This document shows positions 43,708 through 51,207 of a stretch of 64,000 nt of DNA, piece by piece; the stretch's first letter is position 1, and each line of letters starts with the position of its first letter. The notes beneath the pieces are model-generated. The model had not been told where the DNA came from and made no database searches. It worked only from the letters and a program-made list of their open reading frames with translations. The position numbers were made by a program, and so were the translations under genes. Source of the stretch: Ciceribacter sp. L1K22 (GTDB taxonomy: Bacteria; Pseudomonadota; Alphaproteobacteria; Rhizobiales; Rhizobiaceae); NCBI RefSeq assembly GCF_017599385.1, contig NZ_JAGFPK010000001.1, forward strand, positions 2,686,536 through 2,750,535, read 5' to 3'.

Positions 43708-44882
43708 TGGCGCGCCACCTCCGGTTCGGCCGGACCGCCGAGCAGGCGCACCGCCTGTCCCTCGCGCACCCGCTGGATGCCCTCGGTCACGACCAGATCG
43801 CCCGCCTCCACGTCACCTTCGACCAGCACGCTCTCGGGATTGCGCTGCACGATGCGCACCCTTGCCTTTTGGGCTTTCTCGTCCGTCACCTTCCAGACGA
43901 AGGAACCGTCGACATCCCACTGCACCGCGAGCGGATTGACCGACGGATAGGTCTCACCGGGGAACCGCATGGAGACGTTGAAGGCCATGCCGGCCCGCAG
44001 CACGTCCTGCGGATTGTCGATGCGGGCGCGGATGCGGATCGTCCGGCTTTCGAGATCCACACGGTTGTCGATGGCGTCGACGACGCCGCTGAACACCTGG
44101 CCCGGCCGGGCAATCGATGTCGCCTCGACCGCCTGCCCCGGTTCGATGGTGACCGCGAAACGCTCCGGCGCCCAGAAATCGACCAGGATTTCCGAACGGT
44201 CGTCGATCGTCACCACCGTCGTCTGGGTCGTGACATTATCGCCCACGTTGACGGCGACGATGCCGGCCACACCGTCGATGGGTGCGACGATGTCGCGGCG
44301 CCTCAGGTCGAGTTCGGCAGTGCTCACCGCAAGCTTGGCCGTTTCCTCGGCGATCTGTGCATCGAGTACCTCAAGACGGGCGACCGACTGGAGATTTTTG
44401 TAGGACGAGGAGCGTTCCACCGCGCTCCGAAGCGCCACGCGGGCCCGGTCGAGCGCGATCACCTGCTCGTCGCGGTCGAGCTTCGCCAGCACCTGACCCT
44501 TGGTCACGCGCTGACCCGACGTCACAAGGATCTCCTCGATCGTGCCCGCCACCTGCGGCATCACGACGACCGACTGGATTGCCTCACCGCTGCCGATCGC
44601 GCTCAACCGGTCGTTCACGGTCCCGGTCTCGACGGCGACGGCGACCACCGCCGGTGCGTTGCCGCCCTGCCGCCGGCCACCGTTTGCACCGGCCTGCCCA
44701 CCGTTGACTGCGCCGGTCTGCGTCGCCGCATCCGGTGACGGTCCGAGCGCCGACACCAGAGCCTGCGGCAGGCCGAGCCGGGCAAGCGTCTGCCCGCTTC
44801 CCGGTACGAACCACAGCCAGCCGACCAAGGCCACCACCAGCAGCACCGCCGCCAGAAGCAATTGTTTCCAGAACGCCATCAA
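43704..44882 (-). CDS. RND efflux periplasmic adaptor (membrane fusion protein)
   Basis: 392 residues. N-terminal helix/signal anchor (LLLAAVLLVVALVGWLWFVPG), a Gly/Asn-rich linker (GGQAGANGGRRQGGNAP), then the barrel-sandwich hybrid with VVVMPQVAGTIEEILVTSGQRVTKGQVLAKLD, a short coiled coil, and LRRRDIVAPIDGVAGIVAVNVGDNV. ATGA overlap with the pump gene shows translational coupling. Confidence 0.93.
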   Translation of the reverse strand: MMAFWKQLLLAAVLLVVALVGWLWFVPGSGQTLARLGLPQALVSALGPSPDAATQTGAVNGGQAGANGGRRQGGNAPAVVAVAVETGTVNDRLSAIGSGEAIQSVVVMPQVAGTIEEILVTSGQRVTKGQVLAKLDRDEQVIALDRARVALRSAVERSSSYKNLQSVARLEVLDAQIAEETAKLAVSTAELDLRRRDIVAPIDGVAGIVAVNVGDNVTTQTTVVTIDDRSEILVDFWAPERFAVTIEPGQAVEATSIARPGQVFSGVVDAIDNRVDLESRTIRIRARIDNPQDVLRAGMAFNVSMRFPGETYPSVNPLAVQWDVDGSFVWKVTDEKAQKARVRIVQRNPESVLVEGDVEAGDLVVTEGIQRVREGQAVRLLGGPAEPEVARQ

Positions 44883-45135
44883 GGACTCCGCGCATCAAAA
44901 AAAATAAGTCATCGAGCGTTCGGCCGGCGCCGAAAAACGACACCGGCCGACAGCCCGGTCCAAGGAATTCCTGGTACTATTTATGCGCCGCAACAGAACG
45001 GCAAGCCAGATTGTTCAACATTACCAAATTGTCATCGCTATCACGAAAGCGTCATCGGCCATTCGCTCGCCAGCTTGACTTTTGCCGCACCGCAGCAAGA
45101 CTGCCTGAACTCCTTTGGCAAAAGTGACCTGACCC

Positions 45136-46167
45136 ATGATCTCGATGGCGGAATTCCTGGCGAAAATCCCGAAGATGGAACTGCACTTGCATCTGGAGGG
45201 TGCCATTCGCCCGCAGACGGCCGTCGATTTGGCCCGAAAGAACGGCGTCGCCCTGCCACCCTTCGAACGGGTCGAGGACCTTTACCGCTACGACACGCTT
45301 GAGCAGTTCCTCAAGATCTACACCGCCGTCTCCGACAGCCTGGTCTCCGCCGACGACTATAGGCGCGTCACCTACGAGATGCTGGAGAGCTGCGCGGCGA
45401 ACAACTCACGTTACGTCGAGTTCTTCTTCTCGCCGCAGATTCACTTCCCGAACGGCGTCAGCTTCGACACTCAGATGGATGGCATCCGCGCCGGCATGGC
45501 CGATGCCGAAAGCGATTTCGGCGTCGTGAGCGTCTGCGCGCCGGGCGTCAACCGCGAACTCGGGCCGGCGGCGGGCGAGGATTTCCTCGACATGATTTTC
45601 GCCCGCGGCGACGAAAAGCTCGTCGGCATCGGCCTCGACTTCAACGAGGCCCCCTTTCCGCCGGAACCCTATGCCGCCCTGTTCGAGCGGGCCCGCAACG
45701 TGGGTCTGCAGGTCACGGCGCATGCCGGCGAAACCGGGCCGGCCGAGTTCATCCGCGGTTCGATCGACGCGCTCAAGGTCCGCCGGATCGATCATGGCTA
45801 TCATGTCGTCGACGATCCCGAGCTGATGCAACGCTGCAAGGATGAGGGCATCCTCTTCACCGTCTGCCCCTCGACCAGCGCCGTCACCTCCCCCTGGCAC
45901 GACCTGTCTGCCCCGGACCACGCCATCCGCGTCATGAAGGACTTCGGCCTGAAGGTCATGATCAACAGCGACGATCCGCCGATGTTCTTCACGGACCTCG
46001 GCAAGGAATACGGCAAGGCCGCCCATCAGCTCGGCTTCACCCCCGCCGACATCCGCCGCAGCACCATCGACGCCATCGAAGGCAGCTGGCTGGACGACAC
46101 GACGAAGCGCCGCTACGCGGCCGAATGGGGCGCCGAAATCGATGGTCTCATCGCCGAGCTCGGGTGA
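45136..46167 (+). CDS. Adenosine/adenine deaminase family protein
   Basis: 343 residues. Zinc site and catalytic motifs: MELHLHLEGAIRP (HxH), THAGET-type VTAHAGETGPAEF, RIDHGYHVVDD, and INSDDPPMFFTDL. The SDDPPMF form (rather than STDDP/NTDDP) resembles the fungal-type adenine deaminase subgroup, so the substrate may be adenine instead of adenosine. Divergent from the efflux operon; uvrD follows 97 bp later. Confidence 0.88.
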   Translation: MISMAEFLAKIPKMELHLHLEGAIRPQTAVDLARKNGVALPPFERVEDLYRYDTLEQFLKIYTAVSDSLVSADDYRRVTYEMLESCAANNSRYVEFFFSPQIHFPNGVSFDTQMDGIRAGMADAESDFGVVSVCAPGVNRELGPAAGEDFLDMIFARGDEKLVGIGLDFNEAPFPPEPYAALFERARNVGLQVTAHAGETGPAEFIRGSIDALKVRRIDHGYHVVDDPELMQRCKDEGILFTVCPSTSAVTSPWHDLSAPDHAIRVMKDFGLKVMINSDDPPMFFTDLGKEYGKAAHQLGFTPADIRRSTIDAIEGSWLDDTTKRRYAAEWGAEIDGLIAELG

Positions 46168-46264
46168 TTTTCCCCTTCCGGAATCCGGCCCGTCAAACCG
46201 CCGCCGGAATGAAAGGAGAACATCTTGACTCGCCTTTCGGGCTCGAATCACTACATTGGGGCCC

Positions 46265-48928
46265 ATGAGTAACGGTTTCGACGACATTCCTTTCTTCGAC
46301 GAGGAGCCGACGCCGCGCAACGGCGCGCCCGCCCCGGCCCCAAAGGCCGGCGGCCTCGGCATTGCCGCGCGTGCCATGGCGGCCCGGGACCAGGCCCAGG
46401 CACCCGACTATCTTGCCGGCCTCAATCCCGAGCAGCGCGAGGCGGTCGAGACGACTGAGGGTCCTGTCCTGGTGCTGGCCGGCGCCGGCACCGGCAAGAC
46501 GCGCGTGCTGACCACCCGCATCGCCCACATCCTCGCCACCGGCCGCGCCTATCCCTCGCAGATCCTCGCCGTGACTTTCACCAACAAGGCCGCCCGCGAG
46601 ATGAAGGAGCGCATCGGCATGCTGGTCGGCGGCGCCGTCGAGGGCATGCCCTGGCTCGGCACGTTCCACTCGATCGGCGTCAAGATCCTGCGCCGCCACG
46701 CCGAACTCGTGGGCTTGAAATCCGATTTCACCATCCTCGACACCGACGACGTCATCCGTCTGATCAAGCAGCTGATCCAGGCGGAAGGCCTCGACGACAA
46801 GCGCTGGCCGGCCCGCACCTTCGCCGCCATGCTCGACGGCTGGAAGAACAAGGGCCTCGACCCCGCCCAGATTCCGGAAGGCGATTCCCGCGCCTTCGCC
46901 AACGGCAAGGGCCGCGAACTCTACACCGCCTACCAGAACCGCCTGAAAAGCCTGAACGCCTGCGATTTCGGCGACCTGCTGCTCCACCCGATCCGCATCT
47001 TCCGGCAACATCCCGATGTGCTGAAGGATTACCACCAGCGCTTCCGCTACATCCTCGTCGACGAGTACCAGGACACCAACACCGCCCAGTATATGTGGCT
47101 CAGGCTGCTGGCCCAGCGGTCGCCGGCATCGCGCAGCAGCCCCATGCCAACCAAACAGGTTGCAGATCACGAGATCCAAAGATCCGAGCCATGGGAAGAT
47201 ATTGGCGCGTATCCGACCGAAGGTCGGCAAGGCCAAGCGGCCGTCGCGCCCGATGGCGCGCCCCCGCGGAGCGAGCCGCGCAGCGGCGACCGCGTGAGCG
47301 AAAACAAATCGCAGCAGATAAATATCTGCTGCGTCGGCGACGACGACCAGTCGATCTACGGCTGGCGCGGCGCCGAAGTCGACAACATCCTGCGCTTCGA
47401 GAAGGATTTTCCGGGCGCCAAGGTCGTCAAGCTGGAGCGCAACTACCGCTCCACCGAGCACATTCTCGGCGCCGCCGGCCATCTGATCGCCCACAACGAG
47501 GGCCGTCTCGGCAAGACGCTGTTCACCGAGCGCACCAATCCCGACGACGAGAAGGTGCTGGTCCACGCCGCCTGGGACTCGGAGGAAGAGGCCCGCGCCG
47601 TCGGCGAGGAGATCGAGCGCCTGCAGCGCGGCGATGGCGCCGACGGGAAAAAGCACAATCTCAACGACATGGCGATCCTGGTCCGCGCCTCCTTCCAGAT
47701 GCGCGAGTTCGAAGACCGCTTCGTCACGCTCGGCCTCAACTACCGCGTCATCGGCGGCCCGCGCTTCTACGAACGGCTCGAAATCCGCGATGCCATGGCC
47801 TATTTCCGCCTCGTCTGCCAGCCGGCCGACGATCTCGCCTTCGAGCGCATCGTCAACACCCCGAAGCGCGGCCTGGGCGACACCACGGTGCGGACGCTCC
47901 ACGACTATGCCCGCGCCCGCGACATCCCGATGCTCGCCGCCGCCGCCGAGATCGCCGAGACCGACGAGCTGAAGCCCAAGGCCCGCAAGGCGCTCTACGA
48001 CGTCGTGCAATACTTCACCCGATGGTCGCAAGCCCTTGAATCGACTCCGCATACCGAGCTCGCCGAGCAGATACTCGAAGAGTCCGGCTATACCGACATG
48101 TGGAAGAACGACAAGTCGGCCGAAGCCCCAGGCCGGCTCGAAAACCTCAAGGAACTCATCCGCTCGATGGAAAGCTTCGAGTCGATGCGCGGCTTCCTCG
48201 AACACGTCTCGCTGGTCATGGACGCCGAGCAGAACGAGGACATGGACGCTGTCTCGATCATGACGCTCCACTCCGCCAAGGGCCTGGAATTCGACACCGT
48301 CTTCCTGCCCGGCTGGGAGGAAGGCCTCTTCCCCCACCAGCGCGCGCTCGACGAGAGCGGCCGCGCCGGCCTGGAGGAGGAACGCCGCCTCGCCTATGTC
48401 GGCATCACCCGCGCCAAGAAACTCTGCCACATCTGGTTCGTCTCCAACCGCCGCATCCACGGCCTCTGGCAGTCGACCATGCCCTCGCGCTTCCTCGATG
48501 AACTCCCCGCCGTCCATGTCGAGGTCGCCGAGGCCGAGACGAGTTACGGCGGTTACGGTCGCGGCGGCTACGGCCAGTCGCGCTTCGACAAGGCCGACCC
48601 CTTCCAGAACAGCTATTCCACCCCCGGCTGGAAACGCGCCCAGGCCAACAAATCGGACGCCACCCGCGACAACTGGGGCACCCGCTCCGGCCACGCGGTG
48701 GAACGCATCGGCTACGGCGAGGCGGGTCCGAGCGGCAAGGTCATCGAAGGCCAGCTCGTCGCCAAATCCGTCGCCGACACCCCCTCGAAATTTTCCGTCG
48801 GCGACCGCGTCTTCCACCTGAAATTCGGCAACGGCAACGTCTCAGGCGTCGAAGGCAACAAGCTGACGATCGATTTCGATCGGGCGGGACAGAAGCGGGT
48901 GCTGGACGGGTTCGTGGAGCGGGCGTGA
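46265..48928 (+). CDS. uvrD: UvrD/PcrA-type ATP-dependent DNA helicase with in-frame insertion
   Basis: 887 residues from ATG 46265. Superfamily 1A helicase for nucleotide excision and mismatch repair. Motif I LAGAGTGKTR (~71-80), Ia VTFTNKAAREM, II VDEYQDTNTAQY (~265-276), III VGDDDQSIYGWRGAEV (~357-372), IV NYRSTEHIL, V MTLHSAKGLEFD, VI AYVGITRAKK. Between motifs II and III about 60 residues (~286-351) of low-complexity, Pro/Arg/Ser-rich sequence replace a normally short linker; the DNA there is rich in inverted repeats. Reading frame and motifs stay intact, so the enzyme may remain active. Confidence 0.95.
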   Translation: MSNGFDDIPFFDEEPTPRNGAPAPAPKAGGLGIAARAMAARDQAQAPDYLAGLNPEQREAVETTEGPVLVLAGAGTGKTRVLTTRIAHILATGRAYPSQILAVTFTNKAAREMKERIGMLVGGAVEGMPWLGTFHSIGVKILRRHAELVGLKSDFTILDTDDVIRLIKQLIQAEGLDDKRWPARTFAAMLDGWKNKGLDPAQIPEGDSRAFANGKGRELYTAYQNRLKSLNACDFGDLLLHPIRIFRQHPDVLKDYHQRFRYILVDEYQDTNTAQYMWLRLLAQRSPASRSSPMPTKQVADHEIQRSEPWEDIGAYPTEGRQGQAAVAPDGAPPRSEPRSGDRVSENKSQQINICCVGDDDQSIYGWRGAEVDNILRFEKDFPGAKVVKLERNYRSTEHILGAAGHLIAHNEGRLGKTLFTERTNPDDEKVLVHAAWDSEEEARAVGEEIERLQRGDGADGKKHNLNDMAILVRASFQMREFEDRFVTLGLNYRVIGGPRFYERLEIRDAMAYFRLVCQPADDLAFERIVNTPKRGLGDTTVRTLHDYARARDIPMLAAAAEIAETDELKPKARKALYDVVQYFTRWSQALESTPHTELAEQILEESGYTDMWKNDKSAEAPGRLENLKELIRSMESFESMRGFLEHVSLVMDAEQNEDMDAVSIMTLHSAKGLEFDTVFLPGWEEGLFPHQRALDESGRAGLEEERRLAYVGITRAKKLCHIWFVSNRRIHGLWQSTMPSRFLDELPAVHVEVAEAETSYGGYGRGGYGQSRFDKADPFQNSYSTPGWKRAQANKSDATRDNWGTRSGHAVERIGYGEAGPSGKVIEGQLVAKSVADTPSKFSVGDRVFHLKFGNGNVSGVEGNKLTIDFDRAGQKRVLDGFVERA
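47118..47332. repeat. Palindrome-rich element inserted in uvrD
   Basis: About 200 bp within the helicase gene. Perfect inverted repeats: CCGACC-GAA-GGTCGG (47213-47227) and GCAGCAGATA-AA-TATCTGCTGC (47311-47332), plus GC-rich imperfect dyads around 47245-47300. The right arm of the last dyad already encodes the conserved ICCVGD segment, so the left arm may mark the insertion junction. The type recalls rhizobial mosaic palindromic elements (RIME), but I cannot confirm identity. Confidence 0.6.
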
Positions 48929-48981
48929 GGGTTACGCCTCGGCTGGACAGGCCTTTATGATCTGGAACAACCACAACGGGG

Positions 48982-49284
48982 TCATTCCGGCGGGACCCCT
49001 GAGGTTTCCCAGTTCTCTCTGCCGTGCCGCACGCGGACGATTAGAACCTCGTCATTTTCTTCCACGACGTACACGATCAAATGCGCTTTGAAAGGCTGCA
49101 GCCTCACCGGCGGAACGATCTCAGTTCTCTCGCGGGCCATTCGGGGATTCTCACCGATCAGCGCCAGAAGCGCCAGCAGTTCGGTATGGTAGCGCTTCGC
49201 CTGGGCTCGGCCGAAGACCGAAACTCCATGTTCAGCGATCGCGATGATGTCTTCTTCCGCCTCGCCTGACAGACGGAATCCCAT
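48982..49284 (-). CDS. ParE/RelE-family toxin
   Basis: 100 residues. Begins FRLSGEAEEDIIAIAEHGVSVFGRAQAKRYHTEL and ends HLIVYVVEENDEVLIVRVRHGRENWE, the conserved ParE fold ending with the RxRHGRxxW-type motif. ParE toxins usually poison gyrase. Encoded three bases after its antitoxin gene. Confidence 0.92.
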   Translation of the reverse strand: MGFRLSGEAEEDIIAIAEHGVSVFGRAQAKRYHTELLALLALIGENPRMARERTEIVPPVRLQPFKAHLIVYVVEENDEVLIVRVRHGRENWETSGVPPE

Positions 49285-49287
49285 CCG

Positions 49288-49539
49288 TCAGCGTCCGTTC
49301 TTGGCGCTCGCCCGCGCAACCGCCTCTTCGAAAAGCGCCTCGGGCGACCGCTCGCCGATCCCGCTCGCCAGCCCCTCGTCGACCAGTCGCTGCATGGCCG
49401 CGATCTTGTCAGCCCGTTCCTGGTCCCGCCGGATCAGGTCGCGGACATAGTCGCTGGCATTGGAATACCGGCCCGACTTGGCCTGCGCCTCCACCCAGTC
49501 CTTCATCGGATCTGGCAGGGATACGTTCATCGTCGCCAT
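49288..49539 (-). CDS. ParD-family antitoxin
   Basis: 83 residues from ATG 49539, eight bases after GAGGA; the frame continues upstream but into the operator. The ribbon-helix-helix start MATMNVSLPDPMKDWVEAQAKSGRYSNASDYVRDLIRRDQER is typical ParD; the C-terminal helix (LFEEAVARASAKNG) binds the toxin. Represses its own operon; a 17-bp palindrome upstream is the probable operator. Confidence 0.93.
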   Translation of the reverse strand: MATMNVSLPDPMKDWVEAQAKSGRYSNASDYVRDLIRRDQERADKIAAMQRLVDEGLASGIGERSPEALFEEAVARASAKNGR

Positions 49540-49564
49540 CGGCATCGTCCTCTTTCCCAGGATA

Positions 49565-49581
49565 ATGGCAAACTTTGCCAT
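49565..49581. promoter_or_regulatory. Candidate ParD operator ATGGCAAA-C-TTTGCCAT
   Basis: A perfect 17-bp palindrome starting 25 bp upstream of the parD start codon. A second AT-rich dyad, TTCAAT-N5-ATTGAA, lies at 49626-49642 and may be part of the promoter region. Confidence 0.65.
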
Positions 49582-49691
49582 CTGCTGCAATCCGCGCGCC
49601 CGGGAAGCGGAGCATACATATCAAATTCAATTTTAGATTGAACTCAGGAACAGCTTGCCCTATCCTCTCCCCTTAACCGGGAGCGACGCCA

Positions 49692-50186
49692 ATGACTGGC
49701 AATCTGATCGTCTCGCTGTCTTTCGTGGTGCTGGCCGCGCTGTGCATTCTTGGCAGCATCTTCGTGCTGTCGCGGGTGAAGTACAATCCGGGCGCCGGCA
49801 CCGAGATCAACATCCCCTTCCTGGGTACGATGAAGACCGATGTCCCGGCCATTGGCGGCCTCCTCGTCGGCATTGTCTTCGCCGGGTTCGCCTATGACCT
49901 GCAGCGCCCCAACAAGATCGAGTTCGTCAATTTCACCGGCAAGGTCCATATCGATCCCGAGGTCCTCCGCGACGTTCCTGCCGTCGTCGTCGGCGTCACC
50001 ACCAGCCGCTGGAACCTGACGGAAACCCCGCGCGACAATGGCACGATGGAGATCACCATTCCGGTGCCCAACAATTGGGACAACTACACGGCCTATGCCT
50101 TCGCCCACGGCGTGCCCTCCGTCCGTCCGGCGGTCGAGGGCCTGCGCCTTGATGCGGCGAGCTTCGAACTGGATCTGAAACGATGA
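49692..50186 (+). CDS. Membrane protein of unknown function
   Basis: 164 residues. Two helices: LIVSLSFVVLAALCILGSIFVL and VPAIGGLLVGIVFAGFAYDL, the rest probably periplasmic with a beta-rich end (MEITIPVPNNWDNYTAYAF). The stop overlaps the next start by four bases (ATGA), so it acts with the following exported protein. Family not recognised. Confidence 0.75.
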   Translation: MTGNLIVSLSFVVLAALCILGSIFVLSRVKYNPGAGTEINIPFLGTMKTDVPAIGGLLVGIVFAGFAYDLQRPNKIEFVNFTGKVHIDPEVLRDVPAVVVGVTTSRWNLTETPRDNGTMEITIPVPNNWDNYTAYAFAHGVPSVRPAVEGLRLDAASFELDLKR

Positions 50187-50548
50187 GCCCGCGCGCCCTC
50201 CTCCCCGCCCTACTGGCCGCCGTGGCGCTGCCGTCCGCCGCTCTGGCCCAATCCGCCGAGGTCACCGGCGAGGTCAAGACGCCAACGGCCGAGCCGCTCG
50301 CCGGCGTTCCCGTCATCATCGAGGGGCCCGAAGGCAAGAGCGTGCTGTTCACGGACAAGGAAGGTCGCTGGACGCTCTATAACGCGCCGGCGGGAGATTA
50401 TTCCGTCCAGGCGGTCGTGCCGGACGAGAGGGTCGCCGATGTGGCGCCGACCGTGCCCTTCTCCATCGAGGAAAAGGGCTTTTTCAAGAGCTTCGGCTCG
50501 GACTCGATCACAAACGTCGAACCGCTGATCACATCCCCTCAATACTGA
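50183..50548 (+). CDS. Exported carboxypeptidase-regulatory-like domain protein
   Basis: 121 residues. Signal peptide ~1-22 (ALLAAVALPSAALAQ), then a single beta-sandwich AEVTGEVKTPTAEPLAGVPVIIEGPEGKSVLFTDKEGRWTLYNAPAGDYSVQAVVPDE, the CarboxypepD_reg/transthyretin-like pattern. Such domains bind carbohydrate or protein or serve as structural modules. Translationally coupled to the preceding membrane protein. Confidence 0.8.
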   Translation: MSPRALLPALLAAVALPSAALAQSAEVTGEVKTPTAEPLAGVPVIIEGPEGKSVLFTDKEGRWTLYNAPAGDYSVQAVVPDERVADVAPTVPFSIEEKGFFKSFGSDSITNVEPLITSPQY

Positions 50549-50563
50549 GGGGTGGGGCTTCTG

Positions 50564-50842
50564 TCAGCCCTGCGCCATCTGCTCGCGGTGCAGGGTCATC
50601 AATTCCATCTGCACGGCCAGCTGGAAATCCATGATCTGCGTCCGCATCTCGTCTTCCGGGCATCCCCGGGCGACGAGATCGGCGCCGAGCGCCCGGCAGG
50701 TCGTCTTCCAGAAATCGACAGCCGCTTCGCCGTGATGACGGTCGAGATCGTGTGCGGCCTTGCGCACCAGATCGCGGCGCATGTGCAGGGGAAAGAAACT
50801 CAAGGAACCACCGGCCTCAGCCGAACGCGCGTCTACCGACAT
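50564..50842 (-). CDS. Small DUF6074-like protein
   Basis: 92 residues. Core FFPLHMRRDLVRKAAHDLDRHHGEAAVDFWKTTCRALGADLVARGCPEDEMRTQIMDFQLAVQMEL fits, from memory, the rhizobial DUF6074 family of small helical proteins of unknown role. Opposite in direction to the flanking genes and separated from the P-type ATPase by ~365 bp. Confidence 0.62.
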   Translation of the reverse strand: MSVDARSAEAGGSLSFFPLHMRRDLVRKAAHDLDRHHGEAAVDFWKTTCRALGADLVARGCPEDEMRTQIMDFQLAVQMELMTLHREQMAQG

Positions 50843-51207
50843 ACCAAAACACCCTTACATCTGATTCCTGGAGTTAAGGGCATGCGGGTTAATGAAGGGT
50901 TGAGTCGCGGCATTTTGGCGGCGGCCGCCGTGCCAAAATGAAAACGAGGCCGCGTGTCGGTTGGCGGGACGGCGCCGAGGATTGACCGCGGCCGGCAACT
51001 CACCCTCGCCTGTCCGTCACCTTTGTCGCCATGCCGACAACGCCGTGCCACTTGGCATGGATCAAGGCGCCCCGCCAAAAAGCAATGTCTTACAATGGAC
51101 GGCACGGCCCGTTCGCGACAGCATGCATCCCAACACGATGCCCCTGTCCCGAAACGGAAATGCAGGCCTGTAAGACTGACGCGAGACGACGAAGGAGAAC
51201 GCCGCCG
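50843..51207. other. Intergenic region before the P-type ATPase
   Basis: A 365-base divergent space. Open frames here run into the ATPase gene but lack ribosome sites. No convincing dyad or RNA gene; promoters for both flanking genes must lie here. Confidence 0.4.

Noticed and set aside
46193..48817. An 874-codon open frame on the minus strand across uvrD
   Set aside because: It is antisense to a helicase with all motifs; the translation is low-complexity (G, A, V, E, D-rich) and has no recognisable domain. High third-position GC produces such shadows.
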